A stretch of DNA of 64,000 nt from Burkholderia ambifaria AMMD. GTDB lineage: Bacteria; Pseudomonadota; Gammaproteobacteria; Burkholderiales; Burkholderiaceae. Shown here one piece after another: positions 1-9,059 of this stretch. Location of the stretch: contig NC_008390.1 in assembly GCF_000203915.1 (NCBI RefSeq), positions 2,108,001-2,172,000 on the forward strand. Reading direction: 5' to 3'. How positions within the stretch are numbered: position 1 is the first letter of the stretch; the number at the start of each line of letters is the position of its first letter. Below the pieces are notes generated by a model, which was not told where the DNA came from, ran no database searches, and saw only the letters and a list, made by a program, of their open reading frames with translations. The position numbers and the translations under genes are program-made.

Positions 1-1041
1 CGCGCCCGGCCCGACGCGGTCGTGCGCTGCTGCCCGATGGCCGACGGCGGCGAAGGCACGCTCGACGCGATGCTGGCAGGCGGCGGCACGCGGCGTGCGC
101 TGCGGGTGGCCGGCGCGTCGCTCGCGGCACGCGATGCGGCGGTGGGCGTGATCGATGCGCGCACCGCGATCGTCGAGACGGCCGAGATCGTCGGCATCAC
201 CGATGCGGTCGGCATGAGCGTGCCGGTCGACGCGCGCAGCACGCGCGGGATGGGCGAAGCGATCCGCACGCTGCTCGACGAAGGCGTGCGCCGCTTCTTC
301 GTCGCGCTCGGCGGCAGCAGCACCAACGACGCGGGCGCAGGGTTGCTCGCGGGCCTCGGCCTGCAATGCTTCGACGCGGCCGGCCAGCCGGTCGAGCCCG
401 TCCCCGCGCGGCTCGCAAACATTGCGCGGATCGACGCGTCGGCGCTCGATCCGCGCCTGAAGGAAGCGGAATTCATCGGCATGTCCGACGTCGACAATCC
501 GCTGACGGGCGCGCACGGCGCGACCGCGGTGTTCGGTCCGCAAAAGGGCGTGGTGCCCGAGCAAGTCGCGACCCTCGATGCCGCGCTCGGCCACTTCGCC
601 GACCTGCTCGAGGCGGCGCTCGACCGGCGCGGCCGCGACCTGGCCGGTGCCGGCGCCGCGGGCGGCCTGGGTTTTGCGCTGCACATGCTGGGCGCGCGGT
701 TCGAAGCCGGCGCGGAAGTCGTCGCGCGGCAGGTCGGGCTCGACGCGGCGCTCGCCGGCGCCGACTGGCTGATCACCGGCGAAGGCCGCTCCGACGTGCA
801 GACGCTGCACGGCAAGGCGCCGTTCATCGCGTGCCGTCACGCGCAGGCCGCCGGCGTGCCCGCGTCGCTGTTGTCCGGCGCCGTCGACCCGGCCGCGCTG
901 CCGCGCCTGTCCGAACACTTCGCCGGCTGCTTCTCGCCCGCACCGGGGCCGATCACGCTCGACGTCGCGATCCGCGACGCGGCGAATCTGCTCGCGAACG
1001 AAGCGGAGCAGTTGACACGGCTGAAGTACGGCGCACACTGA
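1..1041 (+). CDS. Glycerate kinase (2-phosphoglycerate-forming type), 5' end cut by window
   Basis: Phosphorylates D-glycerate with ATP, feeding glyoxylate- or tartronate-derived carbon into glycolysis. The reading frame is open from base 1. The conserved N-terminal motif PMADGGEGT lies near the left edge, so roughly 30-40 residues, including the start codon, are missing. The family glycine-rich GGSSTNDAGAG segment (around 315-345) and the GEGRSDxQT motif (around 780-805) are intact. It ends in TGA at 1039. A MarR-type regulator gene follows on the same strand after 62 bp. The usual partners (tartronate semialdehyde reductase, glyoxylate carboligase) would lie left of the window. Family assignment is by motif recognition and is secure; the physiological substrate route is inferred. 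Confidence 0.9.
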   Translation, partial: RARPDAVVRCCPMADGGEGTLDAMLAGGGTRRALRVAGASLAARDAAVGVIDARTAIVETAEIVGITDAVGMSVPVDARSTRGMGEAIRTLLDEGVRRFFVALGGSSTNDAGAGLLAGLGLQCFDAAGQPVEPVPARLANIARIDASALDPRLKEAEFIGMSDVDNPLTGAHGATAVFGPQKGVVPEQVATLDAALGHFADLLEAALDRRGRDLAGAGAAGGLGFALHMLGARFEAGAEVVARQVGLDAALAGADWLITGEGRSDVQTLHGKAPFIACRHAQAAGVPASLLSGAVDPAALPRLSEHFAGCFSPAPGPITLDVAIRDAANLLANEAEQLTRLKYGAH

Positions 1042-1103
1042 CCGTTGACCCGAGCGCGCGATACAGGAACAATCGGGCCCGCCCTTTTTCTTCAGGATTC
1101 GAC

Positions 1104-1553
1104 ATGAAAGGCCGTCAAGCCGGGCTCGATCAGTTTCTGACCTATCGCCTCCATGCGCTCACGAAGCGATCCGACCGCGGGATCGCCGACGTGTACCGGC
1201 ACAAGCTGGACATCTCGCTGCCCGAGGCGCGCGTGATCGCCGCCGTCGGCGCGTTCGGTCCGTTCTCGATCATGGATCTCGCACGTCATACCAATCTCGA
1301 CAAGAGCCAGGCGAGCCGCGCGGCGGAAGCGCTGCTGCGCCAGGGGCTGCTCGAGCGCAGCGCGAGCGAGGACGACGGCCGGATCGTGCTGATCGCGCTG
1401 ACGGCCGACGGCCGCGCGCTGCATCGCCGGATCATGCCGATCGTGCGCAAGTGGAATGAAGGCTTGCTCGCATGCCTGTCCGACAGCGAGCGCCAGACGT
1501 TCGAGCGGCTGCTCGACAAGGTGGTCGCGCACGCGGTCGACGGCGACGAGTGA
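1104..1553 (+). CDS. MarR-family transcriptional regulator
   Basis: A 149-residue winged-helix repressor-type protein. The start is the ATG at 1104; an open frame runs further upstream but overlaps glycerate kinase and looks non-coding. The MarR core is visible: a recognition-helix region around DLARHTNLDKSQASRAAEAL (residues about 60-80) and the beta-wing SASEDDGRIVLIALTADGRAL (about 89-109). MarR proteins bind palindromes as dimers and respond to small acidic or aromatic ligands. It may control the glycerate kinase upstream or genes left of the window; no obvious target palindrome was identified. Confidence 0.88.
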   Translation: MKGRQAGLDQFLTYRLHALTKRSDRGIADVYRHKLDISLPEARVIAAVGAFGPFSIMDLARHTNLDKSQASRAAEALLRQGLLERSASEDDGRIVLIALTADGRALHRRIMPIVRKWNEGLLACLSDSERQTFERLLDKVVAHAVDGDE

Positions 1554-1825
1554 GTGTCGCGGGCGGGGCGATCCGTGCGCGTTGCGACGTGCGACACATG
1601 TACCGGAATCGGCGCGCTGTACGCTGGCCCCGCGCAGATGGGACACGAGCGATTCAGCGCGCGCCGCTTTATTCAGATGGATCCTTCAGATCACCCGAAT
1701 CGCTCCCGTCGGGTGAATCGCGCAAGCGCACGGGCGGCGGCCCGGTTTTCCCCGCCGTGCACGTATCGAACGACTGCTCGTCATTCTTCATCAAACCTGG
1801 CCATCTCCGCAGCGATCCCCTTGCG

Positions 1826-2824
1826 CTATAGCCCGCTGTTCGCCGCGCGCTGACGCAGCAGCCCCAGCACCGCATCGCAATACGGCGTCGGCACGTCGAG
1901 CTTGCGCCCCAGTTCAGGAAACACGCCGAGGATCGGCCCGGTCTCGAGCGGTCGCCCTGCCTCGAAATCCTGCAGCATCGACGTCTTGAACGCGCCCAGC
2001 TTGCGCGTCAAGGCGATCCGCTCGGGTCCGGCCATCCCCGTATCGAGACCGAGTTTCGCGCCGATCGCGGCCGCCTCCTCCATCATCCGCAACGCAAGAT
2101 CCCGCGTGAACGGATCGTCGAGCAGTTGCTCGGCGGTCGAACCCGTGAGCGCGCTCAACGGATTCATGTTCATGTTGCCCCACAGCTTCGTCCAGATCTC
2201 GGTGCGGATCGCCGGCGTCGATTCGACGTCGAAGCCGCCCGCGGCGAGCGCCGCCGCGAATCGCGCGGTCGGCGCGTCGAGCCGCGCATCGGGCGAGCCA
2301 ATGATCAGGCGGTTGCCGCGACCGCGGCGCACGAGACCCGGCGCATCGGTACTCGACGACAGGTGCACGACGCAGCCGATCGCCTGCTCGGGCGGCAGCG
2401 CCGCCGAGACCGCACCGGCCGGGTCGACCGCGTCGAGCGGCACGCCGTCGAGCGGGCCCGCGAGCCCGTGCGTGAACCACCACGGCAGCCCGTTCATCGC
2501 GGCGACGATCACCGTGCCGGGCCCGATCAGCGGCGCGATGCGCGCGGCTAGCGCCGGCAACGCCTGCGCCTTCAGCGCGATCACCACGTAGTCCTGCACG
2601 CCGAGCGCGGCCGCGTCGTCGCTCGCGCGCACCGGGACCGACGACACCGCGCCCGCCTCGTCGATCACGCGCACGCCGTGTGCGTTCAGCGCATCGAGCG
2701 TCGCGCCGCGCGCGTAGGCGCTCACCGTCATGCCGGCGCGCGACAGCGCCGCCGCGAGCAATCCGCCGATCGCGCCGACACCGACCACCGCCGCGCGCAC
2801 CGACCCTGAATTCGTGTCGTTCAT
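1826..2824 (-). CDS. 2-dehydropantoate 2-reductase family protein (PanE/ApbA-like)
   Basis: A 332-residue NADPH-dependent ketopantoate-reductase-type enzyme. The N-terminal Rossmann motif GVGAIGG (residues about 16-22) is intact. The C-terminal helical domain carries the expected Lys and Asn region (IWTKLWGNMNMNPLSALTG, about 212-230). Family length is about 300, so this is full length. Burkholderia genomes carry several PanE paralogues, and the regulator context here does not prove a role in pantothenate synthesis. The substrate may be another 2-keto acid. The gap of about 270 bp to the MarR gene contains no other gene I can support. Confidence 0.85.
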   Translation of the reverse strand: MNDTNSGSVRAAVVGVGAIGGLLAAALSRAGMTVSAYARGATLDALNAHGVRVIDEAGAVSSVPVRASDDAAALGVQDYVVIALKAQALPALAARIAPLIGPGTVIVAAMNGLPWWFTHGLAGPLDGVPLDAVDPAGAVSAALPPEQAIGCVVHLSSSTDAPGLVRRGRGNRLIIGSPDARLDAPTARFAAALAAGGFDVESTPAIRTEIWTKLWGNMNMNPLSALTGSTAEQLLDDPFTRDLALRMMEEAAAIGAKLGLDTGMAGPERIALTRKLGAFKTSMLQDFEAGRPLETGPILGVFPELGRKLDVPTPYCDAVLGLLRQRAANSGL

Positions 2825-2924
2825 GATGAAATTCCGTCTTCGGGAAGCTGACGAGCATAACGCTCAATGGTTGCGGGCACAACCATTTACGCAAGCGCCC
2901 GCGGCGTGGGTTCGCACGGGCGAT

Positions 2925-4070
2925 TCAGCGCGCCGCACCGCCCGCCTCCGGCGGCTCATCGACGCTCGGGCCGCCGGCCGCGCCGAGCACGCCGGCGATC
3001 TGGCTCTTGTCGTGCATGCCGAGCTTGCGGTACGCGCAGCGCAGGTAGTGACGCACGGTCGTCGGCGAAATCGCCATCTGCTGGGCGACCTCCTTATGCG
3101 AGCGTCCGGTGCCGTAATAGCGGATCGCCGCCAGTTCGCGCGGACTCAGCCGGTCGAGCAGCGAGCGAGGCCGCGCCTCGATCTGGAACAGCCCCGCGAC
3201 GGGCACGCACTGGATGCGCAACGCGTCGCCGATGAACGGCTGGCCCGACTGACGCCGCCCATGCGCGACCAGCGGCTCCGGGATGCGCGGGCCCGTCCAC
3301 GTCGGCCATTCGGTGCGCAGCACGTCGTCGAAGCCGTGATCGGCGTGATGCAGCACGCCGAAGTTGTCGCACAGCGCGCGTGCCGCCGGCGCAACCGCGT
3401 CGTCGCGCTCGCGCGTGAGCTGCGCTGCGCGGTTGATCGTCAGCGCGGCAGCCAGATGCGGGATCACTTCCTCGAAGCGGCTCGCGTCGTCCTCGCTGAA
3501 CGGACGATTCAGGCCCTGGCGATAGATCGACATGAAGGTCGTCAATCCGAAGCGGCGATCGAGCGTGCACACGCACATCAACTGCGCCAGCCCGTACTTC
3601 ACGCACCAGTCGCGAAACCGCGCGTCGAACCCCGGTTCGACGACCGACAGGCGCACCGCTCGACCGTGCGCGCCGAGCAGCGTGCGTTGCGCGAGCGGAT
3701 CGCAGTCGCGCACGCGTTTCCAGTCGCTGAAGAACGCGTTCGGAAGGCGATACAGGAAGCTGTTGTGCATCACGGGGCCGGTCGGCACGTGCGTGGCGAC
3801 GCCGGTCCACGCGGCGTCGAAGGGAATGAGCGCCTGCAGCAGCGAAAAGAAGCGGCACTCGAATTCGCCGATGCTCGACCGCGCGGCGACCGCGTACAGG
3901 TCGAGCAACATCAAGCCGAGTTCGCGCTGCGCTGCATCGCCGCGCGTCACGCCGTCGAAATCGGCCCGCCGTGGCGGCAACGGCGGCCATGCGGATTCGT
4001 CGAGCACGATCGCGGCCGGCACGTCGCGCAGCGCGTCGAGATCCTGCCCGATATCCGTCGTGATCCTCAC
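2925..4070 (-). CDS. LuxR-type HTH transcriptional regulator
   Basis: A 381-residue protein with a C-terminal LuxR/FixJ-type helix-turn-helix (LSPRELAAIRYYGTGRSHKE followed by VAQQMAISPTTVRHYL, about residues 305-345). The N-terminal region of about 290 residues has no recognisable receiver or autoinducer-binding signature; it may be a divergent GAF-like sensor. It is divergent from the porin gene, sharing a 299-bp intergenic region, so control of the porin-MFS-deacetylase operon is a reasonable inference. The start chosen is the ATG at 4070; longer frames upstream would run into the promoter region. Confidence 0.82.
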   Translation of the reverse strand: MRITTDIGQDLDALRDVPAAIVLDESAWPPLPPRRADFDGVTRGDAAQRELGLMLLDLYAVAARSSIGEFECRFFSLLQALIPFDAAWTGVATHVPTGPVMHNSFLYRLPNAFFSDWKRVRDCDPLAQRTLLGAHGRAVRLSVVEPGFDARFRDWCVKYGLAQLMCVCTLDRRFGLTTFMSIYRQGLNRPFSEDDASRFEEVIPHLAAALTINRAAQLTRERDDAVAPAARALCDNFGVLHHADHGFDDVLRTEWPTWTGPRIPEPLVAHGRRQSGQPFIGDALRIQCVPVAGLFQIEARPRSLLDRLSPRELAAIRYYGTGRSHKEVAQQMAISPTTVRHYLRCAYRKLGMHDKSQIAGVLGAAGGPSVDEPPEAGGAAR

Positions 4071-4369
4071 TTTCCGCTCCCCTGCCCGACCGGGCCGCTG
4101 ATGCGCGCAACGCAGACCGGCCGATTATAGCGACCGGCATTTTTGGCGGGCGTCGCTGCCGGAACGCACGCCAGCCCCATCCATTTGAACGGTACGCCAC
4201 CCGTTGCTGGCGCGCGGCACGCCGCAGCGCGGCGTCGCGGCACGGCCACGCCGTGCACCGCGGGTTTTCCACACCGTTCATCTGCACGACTGTTCGCCCG
4301 ATTTCCCGCTGCGGACACTGCGTCGCGACAACAACACACGATGCAGGACGGTATGGAGAACCCGACGTG
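4071..4369. promoter_or_regulatory. Divergent intergenic region between LuxR regulator and porin operon
   Basis: About 300 bp without a supported gene, between divergent starts. It must hold promoters for both directions. I see no convincing pair of sigma70 boxes and no clear operator. A GGAG sequence near 4354 lies about 12 nt before the porin start and is the probable ribosome binding site. Confidence 0.5.
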
Positions 4370-5413
4370 ATGACACTCCGCTTCATCCGCACGGCCCCGG
4401 CCGCCGCGGCGCTCGCCGCATGCAGCGTTGCCGCGCATGCGCAGTCGACCCTCACGCTGTACGGCGCGCTCGACGCCGGCGTGCAGTACCTGACGCATGC
4501 CGACGGACGACACGCGGCCGTGCAGTTGCAGAACTACGGGATCCTGCCTTCGCAGATCGGGCTGAAGGGCCACGAGGATCTCGGCGGCGGCTGGCGCGCG
4601 CTGTTCAAGCTCGAACAGGGCCTCAACCTCAACGACGGCACCGCGACCGCCCCCGGCTATGCGTTCTTCCGCGGCGCGTACGTGGGTGTCGCGGGCCCGG
4701 CCGGCACCGTCACGCTCGGGCGGCAATTCAGCGTGCTGTTCGACAAGACGCTGCTCTACGACCCGCTGTGGTACGCGTCGTACAGCGGCCAGGGCGTGAT
4801 CGTGCCGATGACGGCGAACTTCATCGACCACTCGATCAAGTATCAGTCGCCCACGTTCGCCGGCTTCGATGTCGAGGCCCTCGCGGCGACGGCCGGCGTC
4901 GCGGGCAATACGCGCGCCGGGCGCGTGCTCGAACTCGGCGGCCAGTACACGAGCAACGGGTTGTCGGTCAGTGCGGTGCTGCATCAGGCGCACGGCGACG
5001 CATCCGCCGCGGACGATGCTTCCGCGCGCCGCCGCGACCTCGGCACGCTCGCCGCACGGTATGCATTCGCGTCACTGCCGCTCACCGTCTATGCGGGCGT
5101 CGAACGCCTGAGCGGCGATCTCGATGCGGCGCGCACGATCGTCTGGGGCGGCGCGCGCTACCTGACCGCGAGCGGAGTCGGACTGAACGCGGGCTTCTAC
5201 CACACCGATTCGCGCACGCCGGCGATCGGCCACCCGACGCTGTTCATCGCGAGCACCACCTACGCGCTGTCGAAACGCACCGTCGCCTACGTGAACCTCG
5301 GCTATGCGCGCAATAGCGGCCAGAGCTCGCAGACCGTCTACGAATACGACCCGACGCCGCTTGCCGGCGCATCGCAGTTCGGCGCGATGGTCGGCATGTA
5401 CCACCTGTTCTGA
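4370..5413 (+). CDS. Gram-negative porin (OmpC/OpcP-like general porin)
   Basis: A 347-residue outer-membrane beta-barrel porin of the betaproteobacterial type. The start is the ATG at 4370, which gives a clean signal peptide ending AHA|QS (about residue 24). The mature N-terminus STLTLYGALDAGVQYL is the typical first strand (family form SVTLYGxxDxGxxY). The body has repeated amphipathic strands, including GRQFSVLFDKTLLYDP. The protein ends with an aromatic residue (MYHLF), as expected for BAM-dependent insertion. It is slightly shorter than most Burkholderia porins (about 360-390). It is followed 22 bp later by an MFS transporter and then a deacetylase, suggesting an uptake-and-processing operon. 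Confidence 0.93.
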   Translation: MTLRFIRTAPAAAALAACSVAAHAQSTLTLYGALDAGVQYLTHADGRHAAVQLQNYGILPSQIGLKGHEDLGGGWRALFKLEQGLNLNDGTATAPGYAFFRGAYVGVAGPAGTVTLGRQFSVLFDKTLLYDPLWYASYSGQGVIVPMTANFIDHSIKYQSPTFAGFDVEALAATAGVAGNTRAGRVLELGGQYTSNGLSVSAVLHQAHGDASAADDASARRRDLGTLAARYAFASLPLTVYAGVERLSGDLDAARTIVWGGARYLTASGVGLNAGFYHTDSRTPAIGHPTLFIASTTYALSKRTVAYVNLGYARNSGQSSQTVYEYDPTPLAGASQFGAMVGMYHLF

Positions 5414-5435
5414 TTCCGTCCAGCGAGATCCCGCC

Positions 5436-6656
5436 ATGAAAACCCTTTGCTCCGATGCCGCGCTGCCGTCCGACGGCCGCACGGCGACTTTCGCGCGCTC
5501 GACACTCGTCGCGCTCGTCGTGTTCGCGGCCATCACGCCGCTGCTGCTGCTCGTCGCGCCGGCCGTCGCCGCTCAGCTGGCGACGCAGCTCGGGCTGTCC
5601 GCATCGCAGATCGGCACCTACTTCTTCGTCGAACTCGGCGCGTTCAGCCTCGCGACCGTACCGTCGTATCTGTGGCTCGGCCGCATCGATGCGCGCCGCG
5701 TCGCTGCGTACGCGATCGCCCTGTTCGGTATGGGCAACCTGCTGACCGCGCTGTGGATGCCGGGCTTCGGCGCGCTGCTCGCGCTGCGTGCCGTCACCGC
5801 GCTCGGCGGCGGCTCGCTGATGGTGCTCTGCATGACCAGCGCGGCCACGAGCGAGAACAGCGATCGCGTGTATGGGCTGTGGGTCGTCGGGCAATTGACC
5901 GCCGGCGCCGTCGGCCTGTTCGTGCTGCCGCACGTGTTCGCCGCGTTCGGGCTGCGCGCGCTATATGTCGCGCTGGCCGTGCTCGCGCTGTTCGCGGCGC
6001 CGCTGTCGCGCGGCTTTCCAGCGACGCTCGGTGTACGGACCGCGTCGGCACAGGCCGCGCGCGGCGGCGCCGATGCCGATGCGTCACGACGTTTCGTCGT
6101 GCTCGCGATCGGCGCGGTGCTGATGTTCTATCTCGCGATCGGCAGCGTGTGGACGTTCGCGAGCCGCGCGGCGGCGCAGGCCGGCCTCGATCCGCAGTCG
6201 ACCGGCAACGTGCTCGCGATCGCGAGCGTGATGGGGATTGCCGGCGCGGCGCTCGCGTCGTGCGCAGGCGGCCGGTTTGCCAGGCGCGCGATGCTGGCCG
6301 CCGGTTACGCGCTGCTCGCGGCATCGCTCGTCGCACTCGCCGCGCTGCCGCATGCGAGCGGCTACAGCGCCGCGATCTTCGCGTTCAAGTTCGCATGGAC
6401 GTTCGTGCTGCCGTTCATGCTCGCGACCGTCGCGCAGATCGATACGTCGGGGCGCCTCGTCGCGACGCTCAATTTCGTGATCGGTGCGGGCCTCGCGGCC
6501 GGCCCGCTGCTCGCCGGGCTGTTGCTCGATGCCGGCGGCACGATGCATGCACTGTTCGCGGTCGCCACCGCCGGCGCGATCGCGTCGTTCGCCGCGCTGC
6601 GCCATCTCGATCGCCGCGCGCGCACGCCCATGACTTCCGTTTCTTCCCAACCGTGA
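5436..6656 (+). CDS. MFS transporter
   Basis: A 406-residue inner-membrane protein with about 12 hydrophobic helices in two halves separated by a polar loop (around residues 190-215). The start is the ATG at 5436, immediately after the porin stop; the longer open frame upstream overlaps the porin and is rejected. The N-terminal half resembles the drug/sugar MFS architecture, but no substrate-specific motif is visible. Its position between a porin and an acetyl-polyamine-deacetylase-like gene suggests it imports the compound processed by that enzyme. That is inference. Confidence 0.85.
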   Translation: MKTLCSDAALPSDGRTATFARSTLVALVVFAAITPLLLLVAPAVAAQLATQLGLSASQIGTYFFVELGAFSLATVPSYLWLGRIDARRVAAYAIALFGMGNLLTALWMPGFGALLALRAVTALGGGSLMVLCMTSAATSENSDRVYGLWVVGQLTAGAVGLFVLPHVFAAFGLRALYVALAVLALFAAPLSRGFPATLGVRTASAQAARGGADADASRRFVVLAIGAVLMFYLAIGSVWTFASRAAAQAGLDPQSTGNVLAIASVMGIAGAALASCAGGRFARRAMLAAGYALLAASLVALAALPHASGYSAAIFAFKFAWTFVLPFMLATVAQIDTSGRLVATLNFVIGAGLAAGPLLAGLLLDAGGTMHALFAVATAGAIASFAALRHLDRRARTPMTSVSSQP

Positions 6657-6672
6657 CAGGTCGAGCACATCC

Positions 6673-7782
6673 ATGAATCGCACTGCCTTCTTCACCGACG
6701 AACGCACCTTCTGGCACACCGGCGGCACGCACGCGCTGTTCTTCCCGGTCGGCGGCTGGGTCCAGCCGCCATCGAGCGCCGGCTACGCGGAGTCTCCCGA
6801 TTCGAAGCGCCGCTTCCTGTCGCTCGTGCAGGCGTCGGGCCTTGCCGCTCACCTCGACATGCGCGGCGCCGCGCCGGCCACCGCCGACGATCTGCTGCGC
6901 ATCCATCCGGCCAGCTATCTCGACGCGTTCCGCGCGCTCAGCGATGCGCACGGCGGCGACCTCGGCGATCTCGCGCCGTTCGGCAAGGGCAGCTACGAGA
7001 TCGCCACGCTGTCCGCGGGCCTCGCGATCGCGGCGATCGACACCGTCGTCGCCGAGCATGCGGCCAGCGCATTCTCGCTGTCGCGGCCGCCCGGCCATCA
7101 CTGCCTGCGCGATCGCCCGATGGGCTTCTGCCTGCTCGCGAACATTCCGATCGCGATCGAGGCCGCGCGCGCGAAGCACGGCATCGACCGCGTCGCGGTG
7201 ATCGACTGGGACGTGCATCACGGCAACGGCACGCAGTCGATCTACTACGACGATCCCAACACGCTGACGATCTCGCTGCATCAGGACCGCTGCTTTCCGC
7301 CCGGCTACAGCGGCGGCAGCGACCGCGGCGAAGGCGCGGGCGTCGGAGCGAACCTGAACGTGCCGTTGCTGGCAGGCAGCGGAGATGACGCGTATCGGTA
7401 TGCGTTCGAGCGGATCGTGCTGCCGGCGCTCGAACGGTTCCGGCCGGAACTGATCGTCGTCGCGAGCGGCCTCGATGCGAGCGCGGTCGATCCGCTCGCG
7501 CGCATGCTGCTGCATACCGACAGCTACCGGTTCATGACGCGGGCGGTGAAGGACGCGGCACAGCGCCACTGCGGCGGGCGGCTCGTGATCGTCCATGAAG
7601 GCGGGTATTCGGAGGCGTATGTGCCGTTCTGCGGGCTCGCGATCGTCGAGGAACTGGCCGGCATCCGTACCGAGGTCGCCGATCCGATGCTCGAGCTCGC
7701 GATCGCGCAGCAGCCCGGCGAGCGGTTCGTCGCGTTCCAGCGCGAGCTGCTCGACGAACTGGCGGCGTCGTTCGGCTTGTAA
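6673..7782 (+). CDS. Histone-deacetylase-superfamily amidohydrolase (acetylpolyamine amidohydrolase-like)
   Basis: A 369-residue zinc-dependent deacetylase with all catalytic signatures visible: the His pair in PPGHH (H142, H143), zinc ligands in DWDVHHGNG (D180, H182) and D268 in SGLDAS, and a transition-state Tyr in EGGY (Y312). Bacterial members remove acetyl groups from acetylpolyamines or related amides. It starts 16 bp after the MFS gene and is the last gene of the porin-MFS-deacetylase unit. The substrate is not determinable from sequence. The family also includes acetoin-utilisation-type proteins, but the motifs fit the class II-like bacterial group. Confidence 0.92.
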   Translation: MNRTAFFTDERTFWHTGGTHALFFPVGGWVQPPSSAGYAESPDSKRRFLSLVQASGLAAHLDMRGAAPATADDLLRIHPASYLDAFRALSDAHGGDLGDLAPFGKGSYEIATLSAGLAIAAIDTVVAEHAASAFSLSRPPGHHCLRDRPMGFCLLANIPIAIEAARAKHGIDRVAVIDWDVHHGNGTQSIYYDDPNTLTISLHQDRCFPPGYSGGSDRGEGAGVGANLNVPLLAGSGDDAYRYAFERIVLPALERFRPELIVVASGLDASAVDPLARMLLHTDSYRFMTRAVKDAAQRHCGGRLVIVHEGGYSEAYVPFCGLAIVEELAGIRTEVADPMLELAIAQQPGERFVAFQRELLDELAASFGL

Positions 7783-7803
7783 CGGGCCTTCACACAAGAT
7801 ACG

Positions 7804-7823
7804 GGGCCGGCATGCGCCGGCCC
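7804..7823 (+). terminator. GC-rich hairpin after the deacetylase operon
   Basis: A perfect 8-bp stem (GGGCCGGC / GCCGGCCC) with an ATGC loop, 21 bp after the deacetylase stop. Only a short T-poor tail follows, so it is a weak intrinsic terminator or a structural stop for the operon. Confidence 0.55.
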
Positions 7824-7883
7824 TTGCGCGATCGGTGCGGATGGGGTTTCCTGTGCTTTTACACCTGCCAGGCCCCTCGTCAG

Positions 7884-8114
7884 ATGAAATCGTCTCCGCG
7901 CGAACCCGACACCAACGACAAAGCGCGCCGCCAGCCTTCGAAGCTGGCTCTGAATATCGCCGCCGTGCTGGTCGGCCTCATCACGTTCGCGATCGGCGTG
8001 GCGTGGCTGATCTATAGCTGGATCGTCGATCGCGAAGCGCAGTATTTCGCGATTCCGCTGGTGTTTTCGGTGCCGGTGATCGTGGCGGTCGCGGTGCGGA
8101 GTTTCTGGGATTAG
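7884..8114 (+). CDS. Small two-helix membrane protein of unknown function
   Basis: A 76-residue protein with a charged N-terminus (KSSPREPDTNDKARRQ) followed by two hydrophobic segments (about residues 22-44 and 54-71). This is typical of small inner-membrane proteins. The ATG at 7884 is preferred over an upstream ATG at 7812, which lies inside the terminator hairpin. No domain is recognised and no role is proposed. Confidence 0.6.
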   Translation: MKSSPREPDTNDKARRQPSKLALNIAAVLVGLITFAIGVAWLIYSWIVDREAQYFAIPLVFSVPVIVAVAVRSFWD

Positions 8115-8222
8115 ACGCGTCGCTCAAAACGACAAAGCGCTGCGGTCACGCGACGCGCGACGCGGGTTATCGGGCTTGATTCAGGGTGAAGCGATGATCG
8201 CTGAGGTTCGCTTGCGCGCCCA

Positions 8223-8516
8223 TCACAAGCCGGGCTGCGCGCATGGATTGGGGGCTGCGCCCCGGTGCTCGGCAATGACGAGGGGCGGTGCTGTGCCAGC
8301 CAGCGCCCTGCCGACCGTTTTCAGCACGGTTTCCGTCGTCATCCGGTCACCGCTCGAAATCTCGCGCCCCGAATAGGCAGAGCACACCGACGACGATGCA
8401 ACCGTCTGTGCCGGCCTGGTGCTCCATGCGATGTTGTCGGCGGGCGTTGATGCACATGCCGGCGCGACGAGCATCAGCGCCAGAACGGAAATCGGCGCGC
8501 ACACGGTGGTCTTCAT
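8223..8516 (-). CDS. Small secreted protein of unknown function
   Basis: A 97-residue protein with a plausible signal peptide (hydrophobic core APISVLALMLVAPACA, cleavage near residue 22). A purine-rich GAGGG sits about 8 nt before the ATG at 8516. The mature part is Ser/Thr/Ala-rich with two Cys (C44 and one near the C-terminus). No family is recognised. Codon use is in keeping with the neighbours. Confidence 0.5.
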   Translation of the reverse strand: MKTTVCAPISVLALMLVAPACASTPADNIAWSTRPAQTVASSSVCSAYSGREISSGDRMTTETVLKTVGRALAGTAPPLVIAEHRGAAPNPCAQPGL

Positions 8517-8713
8517 CGATTGCCCTCGGTGTAGTTGTGCTTCTTATAGGTAAAGTGAGCACGATATTACACTCCCCAGGCACGATTTTCCGTGCGCGCG
8601 CGTCGACGAGTCCCCGGCGGAGAAAAACACAGGCATCAAGAAAAAAGCGCTGCGGGTCAGCCGACCGGCAGCGCTTTTCAGGAACGGCCCTTGGCGGGGC
8701 ACGTTCGACTTCG

Positions 8714-8800
8714 TGGTGCGTGAGGCCGGACTCGAACCGGCACACCCTTGCGGGCGTCAGGACCTAAACCTGGTGCGTCTACCAATTTCGCCACTCACGC
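8714..8800 (-). tRNA. tRNA-Leu (anticodon UAG)
   Basis: On the minus strand, an 87-nt class II tRNA. The acceptor stem GCGTGAG pairs with CTCACGC, the discriminator is A, and the 3' CCA is encoded. The anticodon loop is TTTAGGT in a CAGG/CCTG stem (anticodon TAG, reads CUA and other CUN codons). A long variable arm (GACGCCCGCAAGGGTGT) and the T-loop GGTTCGAGTCC are present. Confidence 0.97.
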
Positions 8801-8874
8801 GCATTCCTGCTGCCTGACCGCGCGGCACGCAAGATGCGTTCTCCACGCGCCGGGGCTTCATGCCGGCCCGAAAA

Positions 8875-8922
8875 CCGGCACGCCCGATCAGGCGAGCGCC
8901 GGCACGCCCGATCAGGCGAGCG
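8875..8922. repeat. Two exact tandem copies of a 24-bp unit
   Basis: The unit starting CCGGCACGCCCGATCAGGCG and ending AGCG occurs at 8875-8898 and again, identically, at 8899-8922. It lies between the tRNA-Leu gene and the phytoene-synthase-like gene, 75 bp upstream of the tRNA 5' end. No open frame supports it being coding. Confidence 0.85.
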
Positions 8923-9059
8923 CGAGATTTTACCCGATCTGTGCGGCATTGTCTCGCCCCGCCGGCGGCCGCCTGACAGCGGTGCTAGAATGCCGCGCTC
9001 GACGTGCCGGCCCCGCGCCGGCGCGCGCCCCCGAACCCGCCTCCGCCACGATCCCACCC

